Positions 31,854 through 39,283 of a stretch of 41,849 nucleotides of DNA are shown here, piece by piece. The notes under the pieces were generated by a model that worked only from the letters and a program-made list of their open reading frames with translations, made no database searches and was not told where the DNA came from. Source of the stretch: Clostridia bacterium (lineage in GTDB: Bacteria > Bacillota > Clostridia > Christensenellales > Aristaeellaceae); NCBI GenBank assembly GCA_900759005.1, contig CAAEUQ010000047.1:1-41849 (forward strand), read 5' to 3'. The position numbers and the translations under genes are program-made. The number at the start of each line of letters is the position of its first letter. The first letter of the stretch is position 1.

Positions 31854-32108
31854 ATGGGCTGGGAAAGAATGGCACTCTATCCGGGCGAACGCTGCCTGAA
31901 CGGATGCTATCAGATTCCGCTGTTCGGCGAAAAGTGCTGTCCGCCGCGGGGAAACTGCTCTACGCAGACGGTGCGGCTTGAAAACCCGTGCTGCCCGGGC
32001 GAATGCGCGTCTGTCACACTGTCGGTGGACGCTTGCGGAAACCTGTCGATTTGCGTGCATCGCGACGGATTTACTTGCGGGCGCGGATACGGAAGAAGGC
32101 GGTGCTGA
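31854..32108 (+). CDS. 84-aa cysteine-rich protein (12 Cys)
   Basis: The protein starts MGWERMALYPGERCLNGCYQ and has 12 Cys among 84 residues (positions 14, 18, 28, 29, 35, 46, 47, 51, 61, 67, 75, 84), ending GRGYGRRRC. No signal peptide or membrane segment is visible. An even Cys number with two CC pairs suggests disulfides or metal binding; a spore-coat or metal-binding role is only a guess. GAGAGGACGAT precedes the ATG. It is transcribed away from yitT; I find no clear promoter of its own. A GC-rich hairpin follows the stop. Family not recognised. Confidence 0.7.
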   Translation: MGWERMALYPGERCLNGCYQIPLFGEKCCPPRGNCSTQTVRLENPCCPGECASVTLSVDACGNLSICVHRDGFTCGRGYGRRRC

Positions 32109-32121
32109 TATTTGCATAGGC

Positions 32122-32145
32122 GGGAGGGAAGCGTGCTTCCCTCCC
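32122..32145. terminator. Hairpin after the Cys-rich gene
   Basis: GGGAGGGAAG (32122-32131) pairs with CTTCCCTCCC (32136-32145) over a four-base loop. The downstream U run is weak (AAGTTT), so termination is likely but not certain. Confidence 0.6.
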
Positions 32146-32164
32146 AAGTTTACGAAAAATTTTC

Positions 32165-32193
32165 TTGCAAGACGCGGCGCGGCGTGCTATAAT
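32165..32193 (+). promoter_or_regulatory. Promoter of infC-rpmI-rplT
   Basis: TTGCAA (32165-32170), 17-base spacer and TATAAT (32188-32193), about 150 bases before infC. Confidence 0.85.
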
Positions 32194-32346
32194 AAACAAG
32201 TAAAGCAGAAGCGCCGTGTCTTCTCACCTTGCGATGAATGTTGCAATGGTTCGTATACGAAACAGCTCGAGAAGGCTGGTTGAGGAGTGGCGCGCTGCGC
32301 GACTCTTTTTTCATATGTAAGCGAATTTGTCTGGAGGTGCATCGGT
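32194..32346 (+). promoter_or_regulatory. infC leader RNA with attenuator (L20-leader type)
   Basis: The leader can form a long-range stem CTTCTC (32220-32225)/GAGAAG (32269-32274) around TTCGTATACGAA (32250-32261). It then carries an intrinsic terminator: GAGTGGCGC (32285-32293) with GCGCGACTC (32297-32305), a three-base loop and six T residues (32306-32311), placed before the infC Shine-Dalgarno site. This is the layout of the Firmicutes L20 leader, in which ribosomal protein L20 promotes termination when in excess. Assignment is by position and structure, without a covariance-model search. Confidence 0.75.
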
Positions 32347-32859
32347 ATTAACGATCTCATGATTAACGAGGAGATCCGCGATCGTGAAGTGCGTGTAGTG
32401 GATCAGAATGGCGCGCAGCTGGGCGTAATGCCCGTAAAGCAGGCGCTGGACATGGCGGAGGAAATGCAGCTGGATTTGGTGAAGATTGCTCCGCAGGCCC
32501 GTCCGCCGGTGTGCAAAATCATGGACTACGGAAAGTATCGCTTCGAGCAGTCCAAGAAAGAGCGCGAATTCCGCAAGAATCAGAGGGTCATTAACGTTAA
32601 AGAGGTGCGCCTGTCCGCTACGATTGAGGATCATGACATCGACGTAAAACTCAAGAACGCGATCAAGTTCCTCAAGGACGGCAACAAAGTCAAGGCTACG
32701 ATTCGCTTCCGTGGTCGTCAGATCACGCATTCCGAGATCGGCCGTCAGGTGATGACCGAGTTCGCGGAACGGATTAAGGAGTACGGCACCGTCGACAAGG
32801 CGCCTCAGATCGAGGGCAGAAATATGTCGATGATGATCAGCCCTAAGGATGCGAATTAA
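32347..32859 (+). CDS. infC: Translation initiation factor IF-3
   Basis: The protein (170 aa from this start) contains MINEEIRDREVRVVDQNG, the linker KIMDYGKYRFEQSKKEREFR and the C-domain IRFRGRQITHSEIGRQVMTE. IF-3 prevents premature 50S joining and checks initiator codons. The start appears to be ATT at 32347: GGAGG (32333-32337) lies nine bases upstream, whereas the first ATG of the core (32359) is 21 bases away. AUU is the autoregulatory start known for infC in several bacteria. First gene of infC-rpmI-rplT, preceded by the attenuator leader. Confidence 0.93.
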   Translation: MNDLMINEEIRDREVRVVDQNGAQLGVMPVKQALDMAEEMQLDLVKIAPQARPPVCKIMDYGKYRFEQSKKEREFRKNQRVINVKEVRLSATIEDHDIDVKLKNAIKFLKDGNKVKATIRFRGRQITHSEIGRQVMTEFAERIKEYGTVDKAPQIEGRNMSMMISPKDAN

Positions 32860-32891
32860 CGCATACCGACGATGAGAGGAGGAAAACTCAA

Positions 32892-33089
32892 ATGCCTAAG
32901 CAGAAAACGCATAAGGGCGCCGCGAAGCGCTTTAATCTCACGAAGTCCGGCAAGGTCAAGCGTGCGCAGGCTTTCAAGCGTCATATCCTGACCAAGAAGC
33001 CCACCAAGCGTACCCGTAACCTTCGCAAGGCCGCGTTCCTGACCACCACCGAAGGACGCACCATGAAGAAACTGATTCCGTATAAGTAA
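32892..33089 (+). CDS. rpmI: 50S ribosomal protein L35
   Basis: The 65-aa basic protein begins PKQKTHKGAAKRFNLTKSGK, the L35 signature, and ends in the MKKLIPYK tail. GAGGAGG precedes the ATG. Usual place between infC and rplT. Confidence 0.97.
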   Translation: MPKQKTHKGAAKRFNLTKSGKVKRAQAFKRHILTKKPTKRTRNLRKAAFLTTTEGRTMKKLIPYK

Positions 33090-33104
33090 GGAGGCGAATC
33101 AAGA

Positions 33105-33464
33105 ATGGCAAGAGTAAAGCGTGCAGTTAATGCACAGAAGAAAAAGCGCAAAGTAATGAAGCTCGCGAAGGGTTACTTCGGAGCGAAGAGCAAGCAGTAT
33201 CGCGCCGCCAGTGAACAGGTTCGCCGTTCTCTGCGCTATGCCTACATCGGTCGCAAGCAGAAGAAGCGTGACTTCCGCAGCCTGTGGATCGCCCGTATCA
33301 ATGCGGCGGCTCGCCTGAACGGTCTGAGCTACTCCCGCCTGATGAACGGTCTGAAGGTCGCCGGCGTGGATATCAACCGCAAAATGCTGGCTGAACTCGC
33401 GATCTCCGATCCCACCGCGTTTGCGGCGCTGGCGGAAGATGCGAAGAAGGCGCTGAATAAGTAA
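33105..33464 (+). CDS. rplT: 50S ribosomal protein L20
   Basis: The 119-aa protein begins ARVKRAVNAQKKKRKVMKLA and contains SLWIARINAAARLNGLSYSR. L20 is an early assembly protein and the likely repressor of its own operon through the leader. Preceded by AAGGAGG and followed by a terminator. Confidence 0.97.
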   Translation: MARVKRAVNAQKKKRKVMKLAKGYFGAKSKQYRAASEQVRRSLRYAYIGRKQKKRDFRSLWIARINAAARLNGLSYSRLMNGLKVAGVDINRKMLAELAISDPTAFAALAEDAKKALNK

Positions 33465-33471
33465 TTTTGAA

Positions 33472-33505
33472 GGGCAGTGCGTGAAAAGCGCATTGCTCTT
33501 TTTTT
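33472..33505 (+). terminator. Intrinsic terminator after rplT
   Basis: GGGCAGTGCG (33472-33481) pairs with CGCATTGCTC (33489-33498), with two wobble pairs, and is followed by seven T residues. Confidence 0.85.
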
Positions 33506-33515
33506 CAGGTGTGGC

Positions 33516-34040
33516 ATGGTTGAAATCAAAATGATCAATGCGGCGCATTCTGCCGACGCCAATCTTCCCAACGAGCCATTTTTGATTTTTGGAAGGATGA
33601 TTCTGGAATACAGGGATGGGCGATGGAGCAGCAGGGAAGTCGAGTTTCCGCCGGAGGAACGGCGCGAAATGTGCTTTCCGGATGAGCATTATAAGCTGGA
33701 AGAAATGTCGGATACGACATTCCTCGGCGCATACGAGGACGGAAAGTGCGTCGGCGTAGCGGTTTTGCAGGAAGCAATGTTTAAGTATATGTACCTGCTT
33801 GATTTGAAGGTGAATCGCGATTGACGCGGAAAAAATATCGGCAGGCGCCTGATCGACTGCGCGAAACAGCTCGCTGCTGAACGCGGCTATCGCGGAATCT
33901 ATACGCAGGGCCAGAATGACAATCTTGGCGCGTGCCGGTTTTATATCCGCTGCGGCTTTCGAATCGGCGGGCTGCATACCGGCGTGTATATGGGAACAAA
34001 ACAGGAAGGAAAATCGGATATTTACTTTTATCTGGATTAA
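33516..34040 (+). pseudogene. Streptothricin-acetyltransferase-like GNAT gene interrupted by an in-frame TGA
   Basis: The frame from ATG 33516 reads NEPFLIFGRMILEYRDGRWS and FLGAYEDGKCVGVAVLQ, then meets TGA at 33822-33824. The same frame continues with RGKNIGRRLIDCAKQLAAER, YTQGQNDNLGACRFYIRCGF and SDIYFYLD to TAA (34038-34040). The two parts join into one SatA/Nat4-type acetyltransferase of ~174 codons; the stop falls exactly before the acetyl-CoA loop, where W, Y or another residue is expected. TGA is used as a normal stop by neighbours, so recoding is unlikely. A nonsense mutation or a base error explains it. Only a weak SD is seen. Confidence 0.8.
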
Positions 34041-34043
34041 ACA

Positions 34044-34072
34044 AACCTCCGCACGGCATTCATGCGGAGGTT
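34044..34072. terminator. Terminator hairpin between the GNAT pseudogene and the SpoVK-like gene
   Basis: AACCTCCGCA (34044-34053) and TGCGGAGGTT (34063-34072) form a perfect 10-bp stem. T-rich sequence is found on both sides (GATTTATT and GTTTGTTT on the other strand), so it can serve both convergent genes. Confidence 0.72.
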
Positions 34073-34076
34073 CGAT

Positions 34077-35186
34077 TTATTCGGCGCTCTTTTCCGCGTC
34101 GATCGTCCTTTTCAGGTCGCTAAGCGATTCCATCAGCTGTGCTTCGGCTTCCTTCTGTCTACGCGCCTGTGCGAGCTTTTCATCGGAGGCTTCCGCAGCG
34201 GCGACGTCCGCTTCCGTGATTTCCATCAGTGCTTCCTTTGTCGGCGATTCCAGCGTGGCGAGACGATTTGACTGTGCGATCAGCAGGCGCTCGAAGATAT
34301 TGCGCACGCCTCGCGCGTTTCCGAATGCGATTGAGCCGGTATTCGCCAGTTCGATGTAATCGCGAACCGCCACGCGCGCGCCTTCGGTCAGCGTATACTG
34401 TCCCTTTTTCAGCTGGAGTTCGAGAATTGCCATCATTTCATCAATCGTATAATCGTCGAAATGAAGATAGCGATTGAAACGCGATTCAAGCCCCGGATTG
34501 GAATGGATGAACTTGTCCATCAGCCCGTCGTAGCCCGCGACAATTACCACAAGATCCTCGCGTTGATCCTCCATTGCTTTCAGAAGCGTGTCGACCGCCT
34601 CCTGCCCGAAATCGTTTTCGCCTTTGCCGGACGTCAGTGTATACGCTTCATCGATGAACAGCACGCCGCCGAGCGCTTTTTTAACCACTTCGGAGGTCTT
34701 GGTCGCCGTCTGACCGACATAGCCCGCCACCAGTCCGGAGCGATCGACTTCAACCAGCTGTCCCTTTGAAAGCACGCCGAGACTGCGGTAAATCCGCGCC
34801 ATCAGCCGTGCGATCATCGTTTTGCCTGTGCCGGGATTGCCGGAAAAGACCATGTGCAGCGACATATCTACCGTCTTGAGTCCGCTTTCCTTGCGAAGAT
34901 TGTGGACTGTGACCATGTTGATCAGGTTGTTGACTTCGCGCTTTACACCCGCGAGACCGATCAGCTCGTTGAGTTCGGCCTTCAGCGCTTCGATATCTTC
35001 CTTTTCAGGAATGGGTTCAGGCTCGTTATCCGGCTTCTTTTCGGCGGAAGCGGCCGCCTTTTCCTCTTTTTTTGCAGGCGCAGCCGGCGCGCCCCAGAAA
35101 TCGTCCGACATGCGGCTCAGGTTATGGTTGATCAGCGTGCCGATCACGTCCAACTGCGTCTGAATAATTTGATCGCGATTGTCCAT
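34077..35186 (-). CDS. SpoVK/CbbX-type AAA+ ATPase
   Basis: The 369-aa protein starts MDNRDQIIQTQLDVIGTLI, then a low-complexity Ala/Pro/Lys/Glu linker (about residues 40-70). The AAA+ core has Walker A FSGNPGTGKTMIARLMARIY, GYVGQTATKTSEVVKKALGG and Walker B GVLFIDEAYTL, followed by sensor-2 NARGVRNIFERLL. The C-terminal 45 residues look like a charged coiled coil. This is the CbxX/CfxQ/SpoVK family; in B. subtilis SpoVK acts in sporulation, but relatives also remodel enzymes such as Rubisco. Start ATG 35186 (AAAGGAGTATTT) is preferred to 35222. It lies after the glycogen genes. Confidence 0.88.
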   Translation of the reverse strand: MDNRDQIIQTQLDVIGTLINHNLSRMSDDFWGAPAAPAKKEEKAAASAEKKPDNEPEPIPEKEDIEALKAELNELIGLAGVKREVNNLINMVTVHNLRKESGLKTVDMSLHMVFSGNPGTGKTMIARLMARIYRSLGVLSKGQLVEVDRSGLVAGYVGQTATKTSEVVKKALGGVLFIDEAYTLTSGKGENDFGQEAVDTLLKAMEDQREDLVVIVAGYDGLMDKFIHSNPGLESRFNRYLHFDDYTIDEMMAILELQLKKGQYTLTEGARVAVRDYIELANTGSIAFGNARGVRNIFERLLIAQSNRLATLESPTKEALMEITEADVAAAEASDEKLAQARRQKEAEAQLMESLSDLKRTIDAEKSAE

Positions 35187-35212
35187 AAATACTCCTTTGA
35201 AATTCAGACCAA

Positions 35213-35233
35213 AGACGCCCAAAGTGGGCGTCT
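35213..35233 (-). terminator. Hairpin between glgA and the SpoVK-like gene
   Basis: AGACGCCCA (35213-35221) pairs with TGGGCGTCT (35225-35233) over a three-base loop. On the minus strand it is followed by a short TTTGG only, so termination may be partial. Confidence 0.5.
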
Positions 35234-35240
35234 CGGCGAT

Positions 35241-36833
35241 TTATTCTTCCGTTTTCTTTTTTCGCGGCGCGCGAGGCTTCTTTTCTACCGGCGCGTCCTC
35301 CTTCTTTTTCCGCGGCGTGCGCGGCTTTTTTGGCGCAGATTCAGCTGCTGGTGCGGGTTCAGTCGCAGGCTCGACCGCCGGCGCGGGCGATTCGAAAATG
35401 CCGGTAAGGTCGCGATAGAGATTCAGATACTGCTGTGCGGACTGATCCCAGCCGTACAGCCCCTGCATCGCGCGCTTTGCGAGGAAATTGAACGTCGCGC
35501 GATCGTCGTGGTACATATGCACCGCACGCTCGATCACGTGCAGCATATCGTGCGCGTTGTAATTGAGGAAGGTGAATCCGTTGCCTTCTCCGGTGAATTC
35601 GTTATAGGAAAGCACCGTATCGCGCAGACCGCCCGTTTCGCGCGCGATCGGCAGCGTTCCATAGCGCAGTGCGATCATCTGCGAAAGACCGCACGGCTCG
35701 AACATCGACGGCATCAGAAACAGGTCGCAGCCCGCGTAAATCCGGTGGGCAAGAGCTTCGTTCATCTGGAACCGCGCGGCAACCTGTCCCGGATACTTCC
35801 ACTGCGCCCAGCTGAACAGGTCAACGTATTTGCTTTCACCCATGCCGAGCACAACAAGCTGCACGCCGGTCGCCATGATCTCGTTGAGCACGCACTCGAC
35901 CAGATCCAGACCCTTCTGTCCCGAAAGGCGGCCAACCATGCCGATGACCGGAACAGACGCATCTTCTGCAAGCCCAAGCTCGCGCTGAAGTGCCAGTTTG
36001 TCATCCGTCTTCAGATTGAACGTCTCGAAGGTATAATTCTTTTCGATCATCGGATCGTGCTCCGGATCGTAAGCGGTTACGTCGATGCCGTTGAGGATGC
36101 CCGCCATGTGATCGGCGCGGGAGCGGAGCAGCCCGTCGAGGCGTTCTCCGTAATAGGCGGTCTGAATTTCCTCGGCGTAGGTCGGACTCACGGTCGTGAT
36201 CTCGTCGGCGAACACGAGCCCGCCCTTCATGAACGAGCACATTCCGAAGAATTCAAGATTGCCGGACGTATACGCCCAGTCGCCTAGCGAGAGCAGGTTT
36301 TCAATCTCGCCGATCGGGAAAATGCCCTGAAATTTCAGATTATGAATCGTGAATACGGTTTTGATGTTCTTATACAGCTCCAGCTGATGATACTGCGCCT
36401 TGTACAGCGCGGGGATCATGCCGGTCTGCCAGTCGTGACAATGCAGCACGTCTGGAATGAAATCGAGCTTCGGCAGTGCTTCCAGCACCGCGCGCGCGAA
36501 ATATGCGAAGCGTTCGCCCTCGTCGCCGCCCATGCCGTAGACGTATTCGCGATCGAAATACTGCATATTGTCGACGAAATAATAGATTACGCCGTCAAGC
36601 TCCAGCTTGAACAGTCCGACATATTGATGCCGCCAGCCGAGATCAACATAAAAGCTCGTGATAAATTCCATTTTAGAACGCCATTCTTCGCTGATCGTGC
36701 GATACAGCGGGAGAATTACGCGAATATCCGCGCCGTTTTTGCGAATTTCCTTCGGCAGCGCGCCGACCACATCCGCAAGTCCGCCCGTTTTTACGAACGG
36801 CACGCATTCAGACGCTGCGAACAGAATCTTCAT
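35241..36833 (-). CDS. glgA: Glycogen synthase with an unusual basic C-terminal tail
   Basis: The 530-aa protein is a GT5 GT-B enzyme that adds glucose from ADP-glucose to a glucan. The N-terminal KxGGL motif is in ECVPFVKTGGLADVVGALPK; the active-site region MPSMFEPCGLSQMIALRYGT and GGLRDTVLSYNE follow. The core ends near LNLYRDLTGIFES (about residue 480). About 50 further residues are Pro/Ala/Glu-rich and then basic, with two KKPR[TA]PRKKK repeats, which is not usual for GlgA. Such a tail could bind a polymer or partner; this is unproven. It follows glgD by 15 bases. Confidence 0.93.
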   Translation of the reverse strand: MKILFAASECVPFVKTGGLADVVGALPKEIRKNGADIRVILPLYRTISEEWRSKMEFITSFYVDLGWRHQYVGLFKLELDGVIYYFVDNMQYFDREYVYGMGGDEGERFAYFARAVLEALPKLDFIPDVLHCHDWQTGMIPALYKAQYHQLELYKNIKTVFTIHNLKFQGIFPIGEIENLLSLGDWAYTSGNLEFFGMCSFMKGGLVFADEITTVSPTYAEEIQTAYYGERLDGLLRSRADHMAGILNGIDVTAYDPEHDPMIEKNYTFETFNLKTDDKLALQRELGLAEDASVPVIGMVGRLSGQKGLDLVECVLNEIMATGVQLVVLGMGESKYVDLFSWAQWKYPGQVAARFQMNEALAHRIYAGCDLFLMPSMFEPCGLSQMIALRYGTLPIARETGGLRDTVLSYNEFTGEGNGFTFLNYNAHDMLHVIERAVHMYHDDRATFNFLAKRAMQGLYGWDQSAQQYLNLYRDLTGIFESPAPAVEPATEPAPAAESAPKKPRTPRKKKEDAPVEKKPRAPRKKKTEE

Positions 36834-36848
36834 ATTCTGATTTCCTCC

Positions 36849-37988
36849 TTATACGGTTACTGCTTTGCCAACCACGATCGGGTACTGCTTCGGCGCAATC
36901 AGCCGTTCGCCCCGGCGCACGGTAACGACCTTATCCAGAATTGCGTTTTCCAGCTCGGCGCATTCGCCGATGCTGCTGTCCTGCATGACGATGCAGTTCT
37001 TGAGACACGCGCCGCGACCGATGTGTACGCCTCTGAACAGCACGCAGTTTTCAACGCTGCCCTCGACGATGCAGCCGTCCGCAACCAGCGAATTGCGAAC
37101 CTGCGCGCCCTCGCGGTAAATCGCAGGCACGTCGTCGCGCGTCTTGGTGTAAATCGGGTTCCTGCCGAACAGCTCGCGGCGAACGTTTCCGCTGAGCAGA
37201 TCGAGATTGAAGTTGAAATAGCTCTTGATATTCTCGATCCGGCGATAGTAGCCGTCCATGCGATAGCCCATGACCTTCAGCGAGCCCGAACGGATGAACG
37301 GGCTTAGAATGTCCTTCGTGACAGAAACGCCGCCGTGCGCAACCGACTGGTTGATCAGGTGAATCAGCAGCGTGCGCTTGATCATCATGACCTCGAGATA
37401 GAGATTGTCGTAGCTCGCCGCGTTCGGATGCACTTCCATATCGCGGACGATGCCGTCCTCGGGGGATACGTCGATATACGTGTTCGACCGCTGCGACAGG
37501 TTTGCGTAATCGGGATCGCGCGGCGAAACCTTGCGATACATCAGCGTCACGTCCGCGCCGGTGCGAATGTGCTGCTCAATCATCGGCTCAAACGACGCGT
37601 TCATGATGTAATCGCTGCTGGTCAGAATCACGTATTTCTGCTGCGAACGGCGCAGATAGTCGAAATTGCTGCGCAGCGCCTCGACCACGCCGGAGTATTC
37701 GCCGCCGTTATCGCTGGTCAGAAATGGCGGAAGGATAAACAGACCGTTGTTGCGCGTGTGCAGATCCCATTCCTTGCCGGAACCGAGATGATCCATCAGC
37801 GAATGATAGTTCCGCTGCGCGATCACGCCAACATTGCGCACGCCGGAATTAACCAGATTCGAAAGCGTAAAATCGATAATGCGATAACGACCGGCGACGG
37901 GAAGGGCGGCGACCGCGCGATATGCAGTCAGCTCGCGGAGCTTGAAATCGTCCTTCGAGGTGTAAATGATGCCCATTACGTCACTCAT
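36849..37988 (-). CDS. glgD: Glucose-1-phosphate adenylyltransferase-like subunit GlgD
   Basis: The 379-aa protein resembles GlgC but its N-terminus, MSDVMGIIYTSKDDFKLREL, lacks the GGxGxRL nucleotide loop. It retains AGRYRIIDFTLSNLVNSGVR and a left-handed beta-helix C-terminus (GSVENCVLFRGVHIGRGACL). GlgD is thought to be the regulatory partner of GlgC in Firmicutes. The ATG is preceded by GAGG and overlaps the glgC stop by eight bases, consistent with a fixed subunit ratio. Confidence 0.92.
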   Translation of the reverse strand: MSDVMGIIYTSKDDFKLRELTAYRAVAALPVAGRYRIIDFTLSNLVNSGVRNVGVIAQRNYHSLMDHLGSGKEWDLHTRNNGLFILPPFLTSDNGGEYSGVVEALRSNFDYLRRSQQKYVILTSSDYIMNASFEPMIEQHIRTGADVTLMYRKVSPRDPDYANLSQRSNTYIDVSPEDGIVRDMEVHPNAASYDNLYLEVMMIKRTLLIHLINQSVAHGGVSVTKDILSPFIRSGSLKVMGYRMDGYYRRIENIKSYFNFNLDLLSGNVRRELFGRNPIYTKTRDDVPAIYREGAQVRNSLVADGCIVEGSVENCVLFRGVHIGRGACLKNCIVMQDSSIGECAELENAILDKVVTVRRGERLIAPKQYPIVVGKAVTV

Positions 37989-39186
37989 GCGCTTCAGCCT
38001 CCCTCTTGTTGATAATGTCCGTGTCTACCTGATCGCCCGCGGAAACGGTATAGTTCGCGGGCAGCTGCGTATCCTGACCAATCAGCGCGATATCGCCCAT
38101 TTCCGCGCCGACGATCGCATTTTCGCCGATCACGCAGTTTTCCGCGACGATCGCGCGGCGGATGATCGCGCCGGCTTTGACGGTCGTATTCGGCATGATC
38201 ACGCTGTCCTCAATCAGCGCGCCTTCTTCCACACACACTCCCGCGAACAGTACGCTTCCGCGCACGCTGCCGTTGACCTCGCAGCCCTCGGCGATCATGG
38301 ATTGCTCGACGACCGCGTCCGAACCGATGAAGTGCGGCGGCATGATCGGGCTGCGCGCGTAAATCTTCCAGCGAGAATCGTTCAGATCAAATTCCGGCGG
38401 CACCTTCAAAAGATCCATGTTCGCTTCCCAAAGGCTTGCAATCGTGCCGACGTCCTTCCAATAGCTCTCGAAGGGGTAGGCGAGCATAACCTGATGATCA
38501 TTGAGCATATTCGGAATGATGTTCTTGCCGAAGTCGTTTTTCGAATTCGGGTTCTTTTCATCCGCGATCAGGTATTCGCGCAGCACTTTCCACGTAAAGA
38601 TGTAAACGCCCATTGAGGCGAGATTGCTCTTGGGATGCTTCGGTTTTTCTTCAAATTCCGTAATGCGGTTTTCCGCATCTACGCTCATAATGCCGAACGA
38701 TGGCGCGATTTCCCACGGAACCGGACGAACGGCGATCGTCACATCCGCGCCCGCAGCCGTGTGCGCCGCAAGCATCTTGGAATAATCCATCTTGTAAATA
38801 TGGTCGCCTGAGAGAATTAGCACGTAATCCGGATCGTACTGCTCGATGAAGCTCATGTTCTGGTAAATCGCGTTTGCCGTACCGCGATACCACGAGCCGC
38901 TCTTCGCCGTCATGTACGGCGGCAGCACGAACACGCCGCCATAGCTCAAATCCAGATCCCACGGCTGACCCGATCCGATATACCGGTTCAGTTCCAGCGG
39001 CTGGTACTGCGTAAGCACGCCCACGGTGTCTATCTGCGAATTGGTGCAGTTGGACAGCGGAAAATCGATGATCCGATAGCGGCCGCCGAACGGAACCGCC
39101 GGCTTCGCCATTACCTTCGTCAGCAGCCCCAGACGGCTACCCTGTCCGCCTGCCAGCAGCATGGCAATACACTTTTTCTTTCTCAT
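37981..39186 (-). CDS. glgC: Glucose-1-phosphate adenylyltransferase
   Basis: The 401-aa enzyme makes ADP-glucose from ATP and glucose-1-phosphate. The loop MLLAGGQGSRLGLLTKVMAK, then KPAVPFGGRYRIIDFPLSN, the catalytic-Asp region ILSGDHIYKMDYSKML, and the ITEFEEKPKHPKSNLASMGV glucose-1-P region are present. A beta-helix domain ends the protein. The ATG at 39186 (MRKKKCIAML) is preferred to an in-frame start at 39240, which lies upstream of the TSS expected from the promoter at 39246. First gene of glgC-glgD-glgA. Confidence 0.95.
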   Translation of the reverse strand: MRKKKCIAMLLAGGQGSRLGLLTKVMAKPAVPFGGRYRIIDFPLSNCTNSQIDTVGVLTQYQPLELNRYIGSGQPWDLDLSYGGVFVLPPYMTAKSGSWYRGTANAIYQNMSFIEQYDPDYVLILSGDHIYKMDYSKMLAAHTAAGADVTIAVRPVPWEIAPSFGIMSVDAENRITEFEEKPKHPKSNLASMGVYIFTWKVLREYLIADEKNPNSKNDFGKNIIPNMLNDHQVMLAYPFESYWKDVGTIASLWEANMDLLKVPPEFDLNDSRWKIYARSPIMPPHFIGSDAVVEQSMIAEGCEVNGSVRGSVLFAGVCVEEGALIEDSVIMPNTTVKAGAIIRRAIVAENCVIGENAIVGAEMGDIALIGQDTQLPANYTVSAGDQVDTDIINKREAEAHE

Positions 39187-39222
39187 ACCAAGCCCTGCTT
39201 TCCTGATTGATTTATTGCGGGA

Positions 39223-39251
39223 CAGGTATATAACCTGCACGTAATATTATA
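39223..39251 (-). promoter_or_regulatory. glgC promoter -10 with a palindrome at the expected start site
   Basis: On the minus strand TATAAT is at 39246-39251; the -35 is poor. CAGGT-TATAT-ACCTG (39223-39237) is a perfect 5-bp-arm palindrome immediately downstream, at about +2 to +17. It could be an operator or a short 5' hairpin. Confidence 0.55.
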
Positions 39252-39283
39252 CACGATTCCGGAAATAAAATCCAGATGTTAAA

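Noticed and set aside
33816..33830. Selenocysteine or stop-codon recoding at TGA in the SatA-like gene
   Set aside because: GNAT enzymes of this type do not use selenocysteine, no SECIS-like hairpin was seen, and neighbours use TGA as a true stop.
34854..36287. Plus-strand ORF of ~480 codons opposite glgA and the AAA+ gene
   Set aside because: Antisense open frame caused by codon bias; it spans two genes and the hairpin between them.
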